This document shows positions 43,194 through 52,989 of a stretch of 64,000 nucleotides of DNA, piece after piece; the stretch's first letter is position 1; each line of letters begins with the position of its first letter. The DNA is from Rhizobium sp. L43 (GTDB lineage: Bacteria; Pseudomonadota; Alphaproteobacteria; Rhizobiales; Rhizobiaceae): positions 221,118 to 285,117 of the forward strand of contig NZ_NWSQ01000006.1 of NCBI RefSeq assembly GCF_002531725.1, given 5' to 3'. Made by a program: the position numbers and the translations under genes. The notes beneath the pieces were generated by a model. The model saw only the letters and a program-made list of their open reading frames with translations, was not told the origin of the DNA and searched no databases.

Positions 43194-44939
43194 TTAAAAA
43201 AGCGCGTCGGCGAAAAGATCCTCGTCGGTGTCGGCCTTGGGAGTCTCGGCGGGAGCGGGGGCGCTGTCTTCGCTTGCCGGGAAGATGTCGCGATGGATGT
43301 TGCGCTCCTGGACCATCGTGTAGGCCTTGAAGATCTTGCGGTCGAGCGGGGCGATCGCCTCGGCGAGATCGGAGATATCGACGACCTCGGTGCCTGCGGC
43401 GCTTTCGAGCAGACCGGCGCAGCGGGCAAAGACTTCGCCCAGATCGCGCTGGAAATCGAGCTTGCCGATCAGCAGGCTGATCTTGGTGGCCACCTCGCGG
43501 CCGTTCTCGGCGAGCACCTTCAGCTCGTTTTCCATCAAATTGGCTGCGGAGCGGATGTTGCCGACGGCCGACGTCAGGCTTTCTCCCAGACCGCCGGCCC
43601 CGACATCGGTGGCGGGGGCAACGCGGCCGGCTGCCGCTTCGAGCGCCGGCAGGCCGGTGACGATGGCATCGGCGGATTCGTCGAGCTTGCCGGCGAAGAT
43701 GCGCAGCTCGGCGGTGACGACGTTGATCGACCTGCCTTCCTCGCCGAGGCGGCTGCAGCGCAGGTTGGTGTTCAAAGCCATGTAATGGATGTCGGTCTTG
43801 ACGGCGCGGATGTTGGCGATCGATTCAAACAGCTTGGCGGCCGTGCCGATCGTCGACTGGCTCACCTGGTCGGCCTGCCGGCTTGCCGTGTCGACCTGCT
43901 GGACAATTTCGTGGGCGGCCGAAACGCTGGATTCCAGCGCGCGCATGAAATTGCCGCCGTCCTCGCCGCTCTTACCGCTCATCTGGTCGCGCAGCTTGAG
44001 TATCTCCCGCATGTCGTGGTCGAAACTGGCGATCGTCGTGACGACGTTCTCCGAATCCCGCTGGAAATTGGCGCACATGTCGCTCATCTGCGCTGCGGTC
44101 AAATGGTGGATGGCGTTCTGCAGGCGCTTGCGCGCACCGGCATCGAGCTTTGCGCCCTCCGCGCCGGCAAAGAATTCCTCAAGCAGTGAAAGGGTGGCCT
44201 GCACATGCTCGATGCGCTGACGGGTGATGTCTCCGATCTGCAGGGCAGAGAGCGTCGAGGCGACCTTGCTCTGGACGCCGCGGGCGATCGCGCCGACCTC
44301 ACGGGCGACGACGCCCAGATGCTTGCGGTGTTGGGCGATCTTGGCGGCGTCGTCGCGCAGGGCTGCCGCGACGGCCGGAACGGTATCGGCGTAACCCTTA
44401 GAGACACTGGCGCTAAAGGAGGCGGCGAGTTTGACCTCCTTGTCGAGGCTGTCGAGATGCGTGGCGAAACGATTCACTTCATCGGTACCGGAATAGATTC
44501 GCTCCAGGATCTCCTGTGCGAAGCCGGCGAATTCGGCAAGGCCGGCGCCGGTGATCTTCACGGTCACGGCGAAAGTTCTGAGATAGCGCATTGTCTCCTG
44601 CATGTCGGAGACGTATTTGCGCAGCTCCCTGCCGGTCTGCGCCAGCGAGACGAGTGCCTGTTGACGATTTTCTTCGGTGACCGGCAGCACCGTCAGACTC
44701 TCCACCGTGGCACGGAGATCGGCGCCGGTATCGCTCGACTCGCTATTGTCGAGCGCCGCGGTGACGCTCTCGAGAGAATTCAACAGACGGTTGAGAACAT
44801 CCATCACCGAGAGCAGCACGGTACCGCCTTCGAGAAAACGTTCTTCGACCCGGCTGCGGGCGGATTCCAGGGTCCGGCCGATGTCCCCCCCGGACATGTA
44901 GGCTGTAGCGGTCGGCGATACCAGAGCGTGTGCCAACAT
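43194..44939 (-). CDS. Soluble MCP-like signalling protein with altered hairpin tip
   Basis: 581-residue protein without membrane segments, predicted to be almost wholly helical (coiled coil). It has the general shape of a methyl-accepting chemotaxis protein signalling domain, but the tip (residues about 380-416) reads TDIHYMALNTNLRCSRLGEE then GRSINVVTAEL, where ordinary MCPs have the [20 protein letters not shown] class of sequence. The Asn in ALN and the GE-G-R spacing survive. The C-terminus is an acidic Ala/Pro-rich tail (about 545-581). It is divergent from the che operon and probably a cytoplasmic sensor or adaptor for it. No sensory domain was recognised in the N-terminal half. Confidence 0.8.
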   Translation of the reverse strand: MLAHALVSPTATAYMSGGDIGRTLESARSRVEERFLEGGTVLLSVMDVLNRLLNSLESVTAALDNSESSDTGADLRATVESLTVLPVTEENRQQALVSLAQTGRELRKYVSDMQETMRYLRTFAVTVKITGAGLAEFAGFAQEILERIYSGTDEVNRFATHLDSLDKEVKLAASFSASVSKGYADTVPAVAAALRDDAAKIAQHRKHLGVVAREVGAIARGVQSKVASTLSALQIGDITRQRIEHVQATLSLLEEFFAGAEGAKLDAGARKRLQNAIHHLTAAQMSDMCANFQRDSENVVTTIASFDHDMREILKLRDQMSGKSGEDGGNFMRALESSVSAAHEIVQQVDTASRQADQVSQSTIGTAAKLFESIANIRAVKTDIHYMALNTNLRCSRLGEEGRSINVVTAELRIFAGKLDESADAIVTGLPALEAAAGRVAPATDVGAGGLGESLTSAVGNIRSAANLMENELKVLAENGREVATKISLLIGKLDFQRDLGEVFARCAGLLESAAGTEVVDISDLAEAIAPLDRKIFKAYTMVQERNIHRDIFPASEDSAPAPAETPKADTDEDLFADALF

Positions 44940-45276
44940 TTATACCTTTTCTTAAACACAGGCTAATCTGACTCTATTTTTACGGGTAGGATGGAAACGT
45001 CCGGTAAACGCGCCAGACTCGTCTGCGTTGTGATTAACGAAAGATGGATGGAGGCGCCGCTCGAGTCTCATGGTTGGTTAACATCGCTTAACCTACTGCT
45101 TTTATTTTATTTGTTCTAAATTTTGAGAGGAAAATACAACTTATTCCGGGTGAAAATTGGGGAGTCTCAGGACTCGTTATGCGGTAGTTTCATACAACCG
45201 CTGTTTACCCTGCATTAACGCTGTCGTGAGAGTCCTCTTAGGGTCATCAAGTATTTCTCTGGCCGAGGGGGCTGCG
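44940..45276 (+). promoter_or_regulatory. AT-rich divergent regulatory region and leader of the che operon
   Basis: A 337-base gap between the soluble MCP gene and the STAS gene, clearly richer in A+T than the flanking genes. It contains short inverted repeats (gagtc-tcag-gactc at 45163-45175; gcggt/accgc at 45181-45201). It also contains a longer-range pairing of aggactc (45169-45175) with gagtcct (45230-45236), so the che transcript could have a folded leader. No gene is seen in it. Confidence 0.5.
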
Positions 45277-45606
45277 TTGGATACTCCAAAACAATATTAC
45301 GAATCTATAAATTTGCCGGATTTGCTGAGTATCCGCTGCGCGTCCGAATTATATTCAAAGATTACAGATGAATTTCACAGCCGTGATGTAATCATCATCG
45401 AGATTCCCGAAAGTGCTGAAGCGGATCTGAGTTTCATTCAGCTCATCGAATCCGCTCGCCGCCAAGCAAAGGCCAAGGGAAAGACGTTCAAACTTTCTTC
45501 GCCGGCCAGGGGCTCGGTTCTGAAGGTACTTGAGCGCGCAGGTTTCATCGAATCCTTCGACAAAGAAGACGAAAATTTCTGGTTGCATAAAAAGGTGACA
45601 TTATGA
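45277..45606 (+). CDS. STAS-domain protein heading the che operon
   Basis: 109-residue single STAS domain (anti-sigma-factor-antagonist fold), with the conserved loop ADLSFIQLIESARRQAKAKG carrying a possible phosphorylatable Ser. I chose TTG 45277 because GAGGGG lies six bases upstream and the protein then starts at the domain; the frame is open further upstream without such a site. The stop overlaps cheY (ATGA, 45603-45606). It is not membrane-bound. It may be a switch component or partner of the receptor cluster. Confidence 0.8.
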   Translation: MDTPKQYYESINLPDLLSIRCASELYSKITDEFHSRDVIIIEIPESAEADLSFIQLIESARRQAKAKGKTFKLSSPARGSVLKVLERAGFIESFDKEDENFWLHKKVTL

Positions 45607-45971
45607 CTGCAAATATCCTGACCGTTGACGATTCCGCCAGCATTCGCCTGACCACCAATGTCACGCTGACCAATGCCGGTTACACCGTCACCGAGGCCGC
45701 CGACGGGGCAGAAGGCCTTGCGAAGGCAAAGAGCAGCAGCTTCGATCTGATCGTGACCGATCTCAACATGCCGGTCATGGACGGGCTGACGATGATCGAG
45801 GAGTTGCGCAAGCTGCCGGCCCAGGCCGGCGTTCCGATTATCTTCCTGACGACGGAATCGGACGCCGATCTCAAGGTTCGCGCCAAGGCGGCGGGCGCAA
45901 CGGGCTGGCTGACCAAGCCGTTCGACCCGGAAAATCTCGTGAAGATCGTCAAAAAGGTCCTCGGAAGATGA
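45603..45971 (+). CDS. cheY: CheY-type single-domain response regulator
   Basis: 122-residue receiver domain with acidic pocket D9, D10, phosphoacceptor D53 (VTDLNMPVMDG), the Thr of FLTTES and Lys of LTKPF. It is the diffusible output or sink for the linked CheA. It overlaps the STAS gene by four bases upstream and cheA by four bases downstream, so the first genes of the operon are translationally chained. Confidence 0.95.
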   Translation: MTANILTVDDSASIRLTTNVTLTNAGYTVTEAADGAEGLAKAKSSSFDLIVTDLNMPVMDGLTMIEELRKLPAQAGVPIIFLTTESDADLKVRAKAAGATGWLTKPFDPENLVKIVKKVLGR

Positions 45972-48019
45972 GTACGCTCGATCCGGTCGCCGTATTCCGC
46001 ATGGAAGCAGCCGAATGCCTCGAAGCGATCGAGGCCGGTCTTCTCGATCTGACCCACGAGCTCGACAATAAGGATCTCGTCGACGCCGTGTTCCGCGGGC
46101 TCCACACGCTCAAGGGCTCCGGCGCGATGTTCGGTTTCGAGGCGCTCGCTGCCTTCACCCATCATTGCGAAACGGCCTTCGACCGGGTTCGTAAGGGCGA
46201 GGTTGCGGCGACCAGCGAACTGGTCGCCGCCGTTCTTGCCGCCCAGGACCATATGCGCGCCCTCGTCGACCAGCCGGACGCCGATCACGGCGATATCGGC
46301 CAGAAACTTCTGGCGCAGCTGCAGGCTGCCGTCGGGGGCAAGGCGCCCGCTCAAGCGGCGGCCACCGTTTCCGCACCCGCGGCCGTGCGCGAAGCGCCGG
46401 CAAAGAAGAGGAACAGCTGGCGCATCCGCTTCAGCCTGCCGGCCAATTCGATGGCCAACGGCACCAATCCGCTCGGCCTGCTGGACGAGCTGCGCGATCT
46501 CGGCGAATGCACCGTGCGCGCCAACAGATCGGCCATTCCGCCTCTCGACGAGCTCACTCCGACCGAACTCCATATTTCCTGGGACGTGACGCTGACCAGT
46601 GAGCAGGATCGCTCGGCGATCGACGATGTCTTCATCTTCGTGCTCGATGATATGGAACTCAGCGTCGAGGAGATTAACGGCGCGGCAGCGGCAACTGCCG
46701 CTCCGATCGAAGCCAAGCCGACATCTGCCCCTATTGCCGGGATATCGGCGGCGCCGGTTCCGCCGGCCGCCGTCCCGGAGTTCCGTCCCGTCGAGGCGGT
46801 TCCGGCCAGGCGCGAGGCGCCAGTCGCCGTCAGCCAGGCGAAGGCGGCCGAGAATGTCCGCGTTCCGGCCGAACGTCTCGACGAGCTGATGGACCGCGTC
46901 GGTGAGCTCGTCATCGCCCAGTCGCGCCTCAGCCAGCTCGCCAGCGCCAGCGCCGATATCGCGCTGCGCTCCGTCTCGGAAGAAATCGAACGCCTCTCCG
47001 GCGAGTTGCGCGACACGATGATGGTGCTGCGCATGGTACCGGTTGCCACTCTCTTCTCCCGCTTCCGCCGCCTCGTCCACGATCTCGCCCGCGAGACCGG
47101 CAAGGTGATTGAACTGGTAACGGAGGGCGAGACGACCGAAGTCGACAAGACGGTCATCGAGCGCCTGGCCGATCCGTTGGTGCATCTGGTGCGCAACTCG
47201 ATCGACCACGGCCTCGAAACACCAGCCGACCGCCTTGCCGCCGGCAAGACCGAAGCCGGCACGGTGACGCTTTCGGCCCGCCAGGCCGGCGGCGAAGTGA
47301 TCATCTCGATCAAGGACGACGGCCGAGGCATCAATCGTGAAAGGGTCCGCGCCAAGGCGGAATCCTCCGGCCTCATCCATCCCGGCCAGGCGCTTTCCGA
47401 CTCCGAGCTGCTGCAGCTGATCTTCGCTCCCGGCTTTTCGACGGCAGCGGCGATCACCAATCTTTCCGGCCGCGGCGTCGGCATGGACGTGGTCAAGAAG
47501 ACGGTCGAAGCGCTTCGCGGCGCGATCGACATCGTCAGCGTGCCGGGACAGGGTTCGGAAGTGTCGCTGCGTATCCCGCTGACGCTTGCCATTATCGACG
47601 GTCTGCTGGTGCGGGTCGGTTCCGGCCGCTACGTCATCCCGCTCTCGGCGGTCGAGGAGTGCCTCGAATTGTCGCTTGAGGAAGATCTCCGCTCGCGCGG
47701 TCGCAGCTTCATCTCGCTGCGCGACAGCCTGGTGCCGTTTCTACGCCTGCGCGACCTCTTCCGAACCGGCACCAAGCCCGACGTCCATCAGAAGGTCGTC
47801 GTCATCTCCACAGGCACGGAGCGCGTCGGCCTCGTCGTCGACCAGATCATCGGCGACCACCAGACGGTCATCAAGTCGATGTCGAAACTGCACAACGATG
47901 TCGCGACCTTTTCGGGCGCCACCATTCTCGGCGACGGCAGCGTCGCCCTCATTCTCGACGTCGGGCATCTGGTTGCCGCGGGTCAGCAACAGGAGGCGCA
48001 ATTGCGGGTAGCAGGATGA
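45968..48019 (+). CDS. cheA: Chemotaxis histidine kinase CheA
   Basis: 683 residues in the order HPt (about 1-105, phosphorylated H46 in GLHTLKGSGAMFG), a short P2-like region (about 140-230), and an Ala/Pro linker. The P3 dimerisation helices (LMDRVGELVIAQSRLSQLA), P4 ATPase domain (LVHLVRNSIDHGLETPADR, GRGINRERV, GRGVGMDVVKKT) and C-terminal CheW-like P5 domain (about 545-680) follow. All catalytic motifs look intact. It overlaps cheY and cheW by four bases each. Confidence 0.95.
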   Translation: MSTLDPVAVFRMEAAECLEAIEAGLLDLTHELDNKDLVDAVFRGLHTLKGSGAMFGFEALAAFTHHCETAFDRVRKGEVAATSELVAAVLAAQDHMRALVDQPDADHGDIGQKLLAQLQAAVGGKAPAQAAATVSAPAAVREAPAKKRNSWRIRFSLPANSMANGTNPLGLLDELRDLGECTVRANRSAIPPLDELTPTELHISWDVTLTSEQDRSAIDDVFIFVLDDMELSVEEINGAAAATAAPIEAKPTSAPIAGISAAPVPPAAVPEFRPVEAVPARREAPVAVSQAKAAENVRVPAERLDELMDRVGELVIAQSRLSQLASASADIALRSVSEEIERLSGELRDTMMVLRMVPVATLFSRFRRLVHDLARETGKVIELVTEGETTEVDKTVIERLADPLVHLVRNSIDHGLETPADRLAAGKTEAGTVTLSARQAGGEVIISIKDDGRGINRERVRAKAESSGLIHPGQALSDSELLQLIFAPGFSTAAAITNLSGRGVGMDVVKKTVEALRGAIDIVSVPGQGSEVSLRIPLTLAIIDGLLVRVGSGRYVIPLSAVEECLELSLEEDLRSRGRSFISLRDSLVPFLRLRDLFRTGTKPDVHQKVVVISTGTERVGLVVDQIIGDHQTVIKSMSKLHNDVATFSGATILGDGSVALILDVGHLVAAGQQQEAQLRVAG

Positions 48020-48525
48020 GTGCAGCAGCAGCAGTCGAACGCTTCGACAATCATTGGAGCTATGCCGAGGAAGTCGAGGTCCTGACCTTCGATCTCAATG
48101 GCGAGACCTTCGCGCTGGAAGCGGTCATCGTCCAGGAAATCCTGGACCTGCTTCCGGAAACCGCGGTGCCGGGCAGTCAGCCCTTCGTCGCCAGCGTCAT
48201 CAATTTCCGCGGCAAGGTCATTCCGCTTGCAGACCTGCGCCTGGCCTTCGGCATGGAGGCGGCAGAGGCGACGATCGACAGCCGCTTCATCGTCATCGAG
48301 ATCGACCTGCAGGGCGAGCAGACGCTGGTCGGCCTCAGAACCGATAAGGTGAACGAGGTAACGACGCTTGCAAAATCCGCGAGCGAGGCGCCGCCGAGCG
48401 TCGGCATGCGCTGGCGTGCCGACTACATCAACTGCCTGGTGAAGAGGGGCGGAGAGTTCATCATTCTCCCCAATCTGCAGGCGATTTTTTCATCGAGGCA
48501 CAATACGGCGCGCGCCGTCACTTGA
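48016..48525 (+). CDS. cheW: CheW coupling protein (first of two)
   Basis: 169-residue CheW domain protein linking receptors to CheA (VLTFDLNGETFALEAVIVQE, ASVINFRGKVIPLADLRL, FIILPNLQAIF). It directly follows cheA with an ATGA-type overlap (48016-48019) and is 31 bases upstream of the first mcp. A second, different cheW lies at 52484-52960 after the second mcp, so two receptor/coupler sets may share one kinase. Confidence 0.94.
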   Translation: MSAAAAVERFDNHWSYAEEVEVLTFDLNGETFALEAVIVQEILDLLPETAVPGSQPFVASVINFRGKVIPLADLRLAFGMEAAEATIDSRFIVIEIDLQGEQTLVGLRTDKVNEVTTLAKSASEAPPSVGMRWRADYINCLVKRGGEFIILPNLQAIFSSRHNTARAVT

Positions 48526-48556
48526 CGCTGGATGAAGTCAACATGGGGGTTTGACG

Positions 48557-50254
48557 ATGCGACTGACAATCAAGACGAAACTGGTGACTGCGTTCACCTT
48601 CATCATTCTGATGCTCGTGGGCACCGCCGCTTACGGTGTCTTCAGCCTTGGATCGCTGAATGGCACGATCGACAGGCTTCTCGCCGGCCCGGCGGCTCGC
48701 CTCGATCTCGCGCAGCAGATCAATATTGCCCAGCTCGAGGCGATCCGCCAACAGAAGAACCTGCTTACGGCGCGCAGCGCAGACGAGACGACCGGCGCCA
48801 TCGCGAAGGGCGATCAGGCTCGCAAGGACTTCGCCAATGCGTTCAGCCAGGTGCTGGCGCTGGCGACGGAAGAAGGCAAGGCGCGCTGGGCGCGCATCGC
48901 CGAACTTTCCAAGACCTTCGATGCGGCCGACGATCAGATCCGCGACTTTGTGAAGGCCGGCAATGCCGAAGGCGCAAACACCATCTCCGTCACGACGGCG
49001 CGGGCAGCTGCCAACGACATCGACTCGACGCTCAGCGAGATCCTGGCGCTTGAAAAGCAGCGCATGAAGGCTGCCGACGATGGCGCCCAGAACCAGTATG
49101 AGACGACGCGCACGACGATGGTTGCGGTCGCCGCCGTCGCCCTGCTGATCGCTGCTCTCACCGCTTTCTGGATCGCCAACACGATCAGCAAGGGCCTTGG
49201 CCGCGCCAACACCGTCGTTCGCGAAGTGTCGGAAGGCGATCTGACGAAGATGGCCGAGATCACCGGCCATGACGAAATCGGCGAGCTTCTGGGCAACGTC
49301 AACATCATGATCGAGCGTCTGCGCGGCGTCGTCGCCGACGCACTGTCGGCTGCCGAAAACGTTTCGTCGGGCAGCCAGCAGCTTTCGGCAAGCTCCGAGC
49401 AAGTGTCGCAGGGCGCCACCGAGCAGGCGGCTTCGGCCGAAGAGGCTTCCGCCTCGATGGAGGAGATGGCCGCCAACATCAAACAGAACGCCGACAATGC
49501 GGCGCAGACCGAAAAGATCGCCCGCCAGTCGGCCAAGGACGCGGAGATAAGCGGTGAAGCGGTGACGCGTGCCGTCGACGCCATGCGCACGATCGCCCAG
49601 AAGATCGGCATCGTCCAGGAAATCGCCCGTCAGACCGATCTGCTGGCGCTCAACGCCGCCGTCGAAGCGGCGCGTGCCGGCGAGCACGGCAAGGGTTTCG
49701 CGGTCGTCGCCTCGGAAGTCCGCAAGCTTGCCGAACGCAGTCAGTCGGCCGCTGCCGAAATCAGCGCCATGTCGAGCGATACGGTCAAGGCTGCCGCCGA
49801 TGCCGGCGACATGCTCGGCCGTCTGGTGCCCGACATCCGCAAGACTGCCGAGCTGGTCTCCGAGATCAGCGCTGCCTGCCGCGAACAGGATATCGGCGCT
49901 TCGCAGATCAACGAGGCGATCCAGCAGCTCGACAAGGTGACGCAGCAGAATGCCGGCGCCTCCGAACAGATGTCGGCGACTTCGGAAGAGCTCGCCTCGC
50001 AGGCGGAAGAACTGCAGACGTCGATCGCCTTCTTCAAGGTCGATGCAGCCGGCAGCGCGCGGCCCGGCGCCCACAAGGCGCAGCCAAAAACTGCGGTCAA
50101 GGTGCTCAAAACCCCGGCCGCTGTCCGCAAACCGGCGCCGCAGGGCCGCGGGCAGACGGTTTCGGCGCAGCAGCAGCGTCTCAAGGGTTTTGCTCTCGAC
50201 ATGTCGATGGGCGGTCCTGATGCCGGCGACGACGATTTTCGGGAGAGCGCATAG
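48557..50254 (+). CDS. Methyl-accepting chemotaxis protein (first of two)
   Basis: 565-residue transmembrane receptor: TM1 (about 9-31), a helical periplasmic 4HB-type sensor (about 32-185), TM2 (about 186-207), HAMP (about 208-262) and a full MCP signalling domain with the tip [25 protein letters not shown] lies before ATG 48557. The extreme C-terminus has [20 protein letters not shown], shared with the second MCP. Ligand unknown. Its signalling half is almost identical in DNA to that of the next MCP. Confidence 0.95.
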   Translation: MRLTIKTKLVTAFTFIILMLVGTAAYGVFSLGSLNGTIDRLLAGPAARLDLAQQINIAQLEAIRQQKNLLTARSADETTGAIAKGDQARKDFANAFSQVLALATEEGKARWARIAELSKTFDAADDQIRDFVKAGNAEGANTISVTTARAAANDIDSTLSEILALEKQRMKAADDGAQNQYETTRTTMVAVAAVALLIAALTAFWIANTISKGLGRANTVVREVSEGDLTKMAEITGHDEIGELLGNVNIMIERLRGVVADALSAAENVSSGSQQLSASSEQVSQGATEQAASAEEASASMEEMAANIKQNADNAAQTEKIARQSAKDAEISGEAVTRAVDAMRTIAQKIGIVQEIARQTDLLALNAAVEAARAGEHGKGFAVVASEVRKLAERSQSAAAEISAMSSDTVKAAADAGDMLGRLVPDIRKTAELVSEISAACREQDIGASQINEAIQQLDKVTQQNAGASEQMSATSEELASQAEELQTSIAFFKVDAAGSARPGAHKAQPKTAVKVLKTPAAVRKPAPQGRGQTVSAQQQRLKGFALDMSMGGPDAGDDDFRESA

Positions 50255-50672
50255 CGCTCCACGGCTGAGGCGCTCGACCGCCTTCGCCCTCAGGTGATCC
50301 CTCGGGCTGCTCCGGTGGCCCGAGGCGGAATATCCCCAACGCATGTAGGCGTTGGCGCTGCGACCGATAGATGTCCGGCTGCCGGGAAGTGAATGTAGTC
50401 GCTTTCCCCCTTTCAGACACATCACTTCGAAGTTGGAAGGGGAGAGCGCATAGCGCGCCCCTCGGGGCAGCACATGAGCGCTGTCCCCGTTTGCAACCGT
50501 CACGGGCCGGCCAGCCTGGCCCGCGACACAGACTTCCGGCTCGGGGGAGCCGGCGCGGAAGTATACTTCCTTCCTTCCGCGGCATGTTTTCGCCGACCGG
50601 AATTTCTTTGCTGCATGATGCCGCGCCGCCTGGACCATATTAATGCCCTCGCTCTCAGAGAGGAATATTGAG
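50255..50672. other. 418-base gap between the two MCP genes
   Basis: No convincing gene; a 65-codon open frame at 50474 lacks coding character. It holds perfect hairpins at 50300-50325 (cctcgggc arms) and 50336-50355 (ccaacgc arms). The 17-base sequence from 50241-50257 (gggagagcgcatagcgc, spanning the first MCP stop) recurs at 50440-50456. The second copy could be a decayed duplicate of an mcp 3' end, or the region may encode a structured RNA or a promoter for the second MCP. Confidence 0.6.
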
Positions 50673-52481
50673 ATGCGTATTACGATCAAACTTAAACTCG
50701 CAGCCGCCTTCGGCTTTGTTATCCTGTTACTGGTGGGCAGCGCGGTCTATGGAATCATCAGCCTCAGCTCGCTGAACGACGCTGTCGGCGACCTTGTTTC
50801 CGGGCCTGCAAAAAGGCTGGAACTGGCTCTGGAAGCGCAAACTGCCGAGCTCGATGCGGTCCGCTGGCAGAAGAACGCGCTTCTGGAAACGGATTCCGAA
50901 ATCGTCAAAAAGGACTATCAGAATTCGGCGAAAAGCGTCGATGAGATGCTCGGCTTCGCGACAGGCGGCCTGCAGCTCGCAACTGCTGAAGGCAAGCCCC
51001 TCTGGGAGCGGCTGATCGAACTGGCCAAGCGCTTCGATGAAGGCTCCAACAAAGTAGCCTCCATTCAGCAAAGCGGCGACAGAGCAGGGGCCGCGGCGCT
51101 TTCCTCTGGGGAAGTTCGCGCCCTCGTCGCGGAAATGGAAGAGGTTTTCGGGAAACTCGTTACGCTTCAGCAGAAGTCGATGGCGCAAGCCGATAGCGAT
51201 ACCGATGCTCTTTATAACTCAACGAGGAACATGCTGGTCGGTCTCGCAATCGGGGCTTCCCTCATCGCTTTCGCCGCTGCGCTGTGGATCGCGCTCGGCG
51301 TCAACAGCGGCCTGCGCAAGATCATGAACGTTGCCAGCGCCGTCGCCATCGGTGATCTGAACCAGAAGGTCGAGATCAGGAGCAATGACGAGATCAAGGA
51401 TCTGGTCAACATGATCAACACCATGACGGATAACCTTCGCACTACCGCCGAGATCGCCACGCAGATCGCCGACGGCGACCTGACGGTGTCTCCGAAGCCG
51501 CTTTCGGAGAAGGACACGCTCGGCATAGCGCTCGAGCAGATGGTCGAGCGCCTGCGTGGTGTTGTCGCCGATGCGGTCGCCGCCGCAGAAAATGTTTCTG
51601 CCGGCAGCCAGGAACTTTCGTCAAGCTCCGAACAGGTGTCGCAGGGCGCCAGCGAACAGGCAGCTTCTGCCGAAGAGGCTTCCGCGTCGATGGAAGAGAT
51701 GGCGGCCAATATCAAGCAGAACGCCGACAATGCGGCGCAGACCGAAAAGATCGCCCGCCAGTCGGCCAAGGATGCCGAGATGAGCGGTGAAGCGGTATCG
51801 CGTGCCGTACAGGCGATGCGGACCATCGCCGAGAAAATCAGCATCGTCCAGGAAATCGCCCGCCAGACCGATCTGCTGGCGCTCAACGCCGCCGTCGAAG
51901 CGGCGCGTGCCGGCGAGCACGGCAAGGGTTTTGCGGTCGTCGCCTCGGAAGTCCGCAAGCTTGCCGAACGCAGCCAGTCGGCCGCCTCAGAAATCAGCTC
52001 TATGTCGAGCGATACGGTCAAGGCCGCTCAGGATGCCGGCGATATGCTCGGCCGTCTGGTGCCCGACATCCGCAAGACCGCCGAGCTGGTCTCCGAAATC
52101 AGCGCGGCCTGCCGCGAACAGGATATCGGCGCTTCGCAGATCAATGAAGCGATCCAGCAGCTCGACCGGGTGACGCAGCAGAATGCCGGCGCTTCCGAAG
52201 AGATGTCGGCGACCTCCGAGGAGCTTGCCTCCCAGGCCGAAGAACTGCAGGCTTCGATCGCCTTCTTCAAGGTCGATACGGCAGGCGATCGCCAATCCCG
52301 CACGCCGGCTGCAAAAGTGATTGTCCGCAGCTCGGCTCCCATCGCCGGCCGCAAGTTCGGTGTCCGCAAACCGGCGGCCAACAGCGTCGCCGGCCAGCAG
52401 GCACGGGCAAAGGGTTTTGCTCTCGATCTCTCCATGGGCGGTCCCGATGATGGGGACGCCGAATTCAAGGAAAGCGCCTGA
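50673..52481 (+). CDS. Methyl-accepting chemotaxis protein (second of two)
   Basis: 602-residue transmembrane receptor: TM1 (about 9-31), 4HB-type periplasmic sensor (about 32-190), TM2 (about 191-212), two HAMP-like segments (about 213-300) and a canonical signalling domain with [20 protein letters not shown]. Its sensor half differs strongly from the first MCP, while the signalling half is nearly identical. The C-terminus ends [20 protein letters not shown] plus SA. GAGAGGAATATTGAG precedes ATG 50673. The cheW gene begins two bases after its stop. Confidence 0.95.
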   Translation: MRITIKLKLAAAFGFVILLLVGSAVYGIISLSSLNDAVGDLVSGPAKRLELALEAQTAELDAVRWQKNALLETDSEIVKKDYQNSAKSVDEMLGFATGGLQLATAEGKPLWERLIELAKRFDEGSNKVASIQQSGDRAGAAALSSGEVRALVAEMEEVFGKLVTLQQKSMAQADSDTDALYNSTRNMLVGLAIGASLIAFAAALWIALGVNSGLRKIMNVASAVAIGDLNQKVEIRSNDEIKDLVNMINTMTDNLRTTAEIATQIADGDLTVSPKPLSEKDTLGIALEQMVERLRGVVADAVAAAENVSAGSQELSSSSEQVSQGASEQAASAEEASASMEEMAANIKQNADNAAQTEKIARQSAKDAEMSGEAVSRAVQAMRTIAEKISIVQEIARQTDLLALNAAVEAARAGEHGKGFAVVASEVRKLAERSQSAASEISSMSSDTVKAAQDAGDMLGRLVPDIRKTAELVSEISAACREQDIGASQINEAIQQLDRVTQQNAGASEEMSATSEELASQAEELQASIAFFKVDTAGDRQSRTPAAKVIVRSSAPIAGRKFGVRKPAANSVAGQQARAKGFALDLSMGGPDDGDAEFKESA

Positions 52482-52483
52482 TC

Positions 52484-52960
52484 ATGGCTCCGACACCTCT
52501 GGAAGCGCAATTCGTGACCTTCAGCCTCGGCGAGGAAATCTTCGCCGTGCCGGTTGAGGTGGTACGGGAAATTCTCGACTATGCGGAAGCTTTCAAGATT
52601 CCGAACGGTCCCGACTATCTGCTCGGCCTGCGCGACGTGCGCGGGCAGGGCGTGCCGACGATCGACCTTCGATTGAAGCTCGGCATGACGAAGACGGTGC
52701 CGACGCCGCATACGCGGGTGCTCGTCCTCGACGTGCCGCTGGAAAGCCGGCTGCTTACCCTCGGTCTCGTCGCCGATCGTGTCTTCGAGGTCACGCCGTT
52801 CCGGCGTGACCAGATCGAGACGGCGCCCGATATCGGCGTGCGCTGGCGCTCGGACTATATTGCCGGCGTCGTTCGCCGTGAAAACGGTTTCGTCGTCATC
52901 ATCGATCTCGCGCGGCTCTTGTCGCGCGAGGACGCCTCGGCATTGCAATCGGCGGCCTGA
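52484..52960 (+). CDS. cheW: CheW coupling protein (second of two)
   Basis: 158-residue CheW domain protein (FVTFSLGEEIFAVPVEVVRE, YLLGLRDVRGQGVPTIDLRL, ENGFVVIIDLARLL). It is clearly different from the CheW at 48016-48525. It begins two bases after the second mcp stop and is followed 29 bases on by cheR. Confidence 0.95.
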   Translation: MAPTPLEAQFVTFSLGEEIFAVPVEVVREILDYAEAFKIPNGPDYLLGLRDVRGQGVPTIDLRLKLGMTKTVPTPHTRVLVLDVPLESRLLTLGLVADRVFEVTPFRRDQIETAPDIGVRWRSDYIAGVVRRENGFVVIIDLARLLSREDASALQSAA

Positions 52961-52989
52961 CCGCGCGTCAACCCGGAGTACTGCGTTCT

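Noticed and set aside
44940..45276. Longer STAS protein starting at TTG 45157
   Set aside because: The extra 40 residues show no conserved character, and the TTG at 45277 has a well-placed GAGGGG and starts at the domain boundary.
48518..50689. 723-codon minus-strand frame opposite the first mcp
   Set aside because: Shadow of the MCP gene; it also runs through the intergenic gap, and its product is compositional noise.
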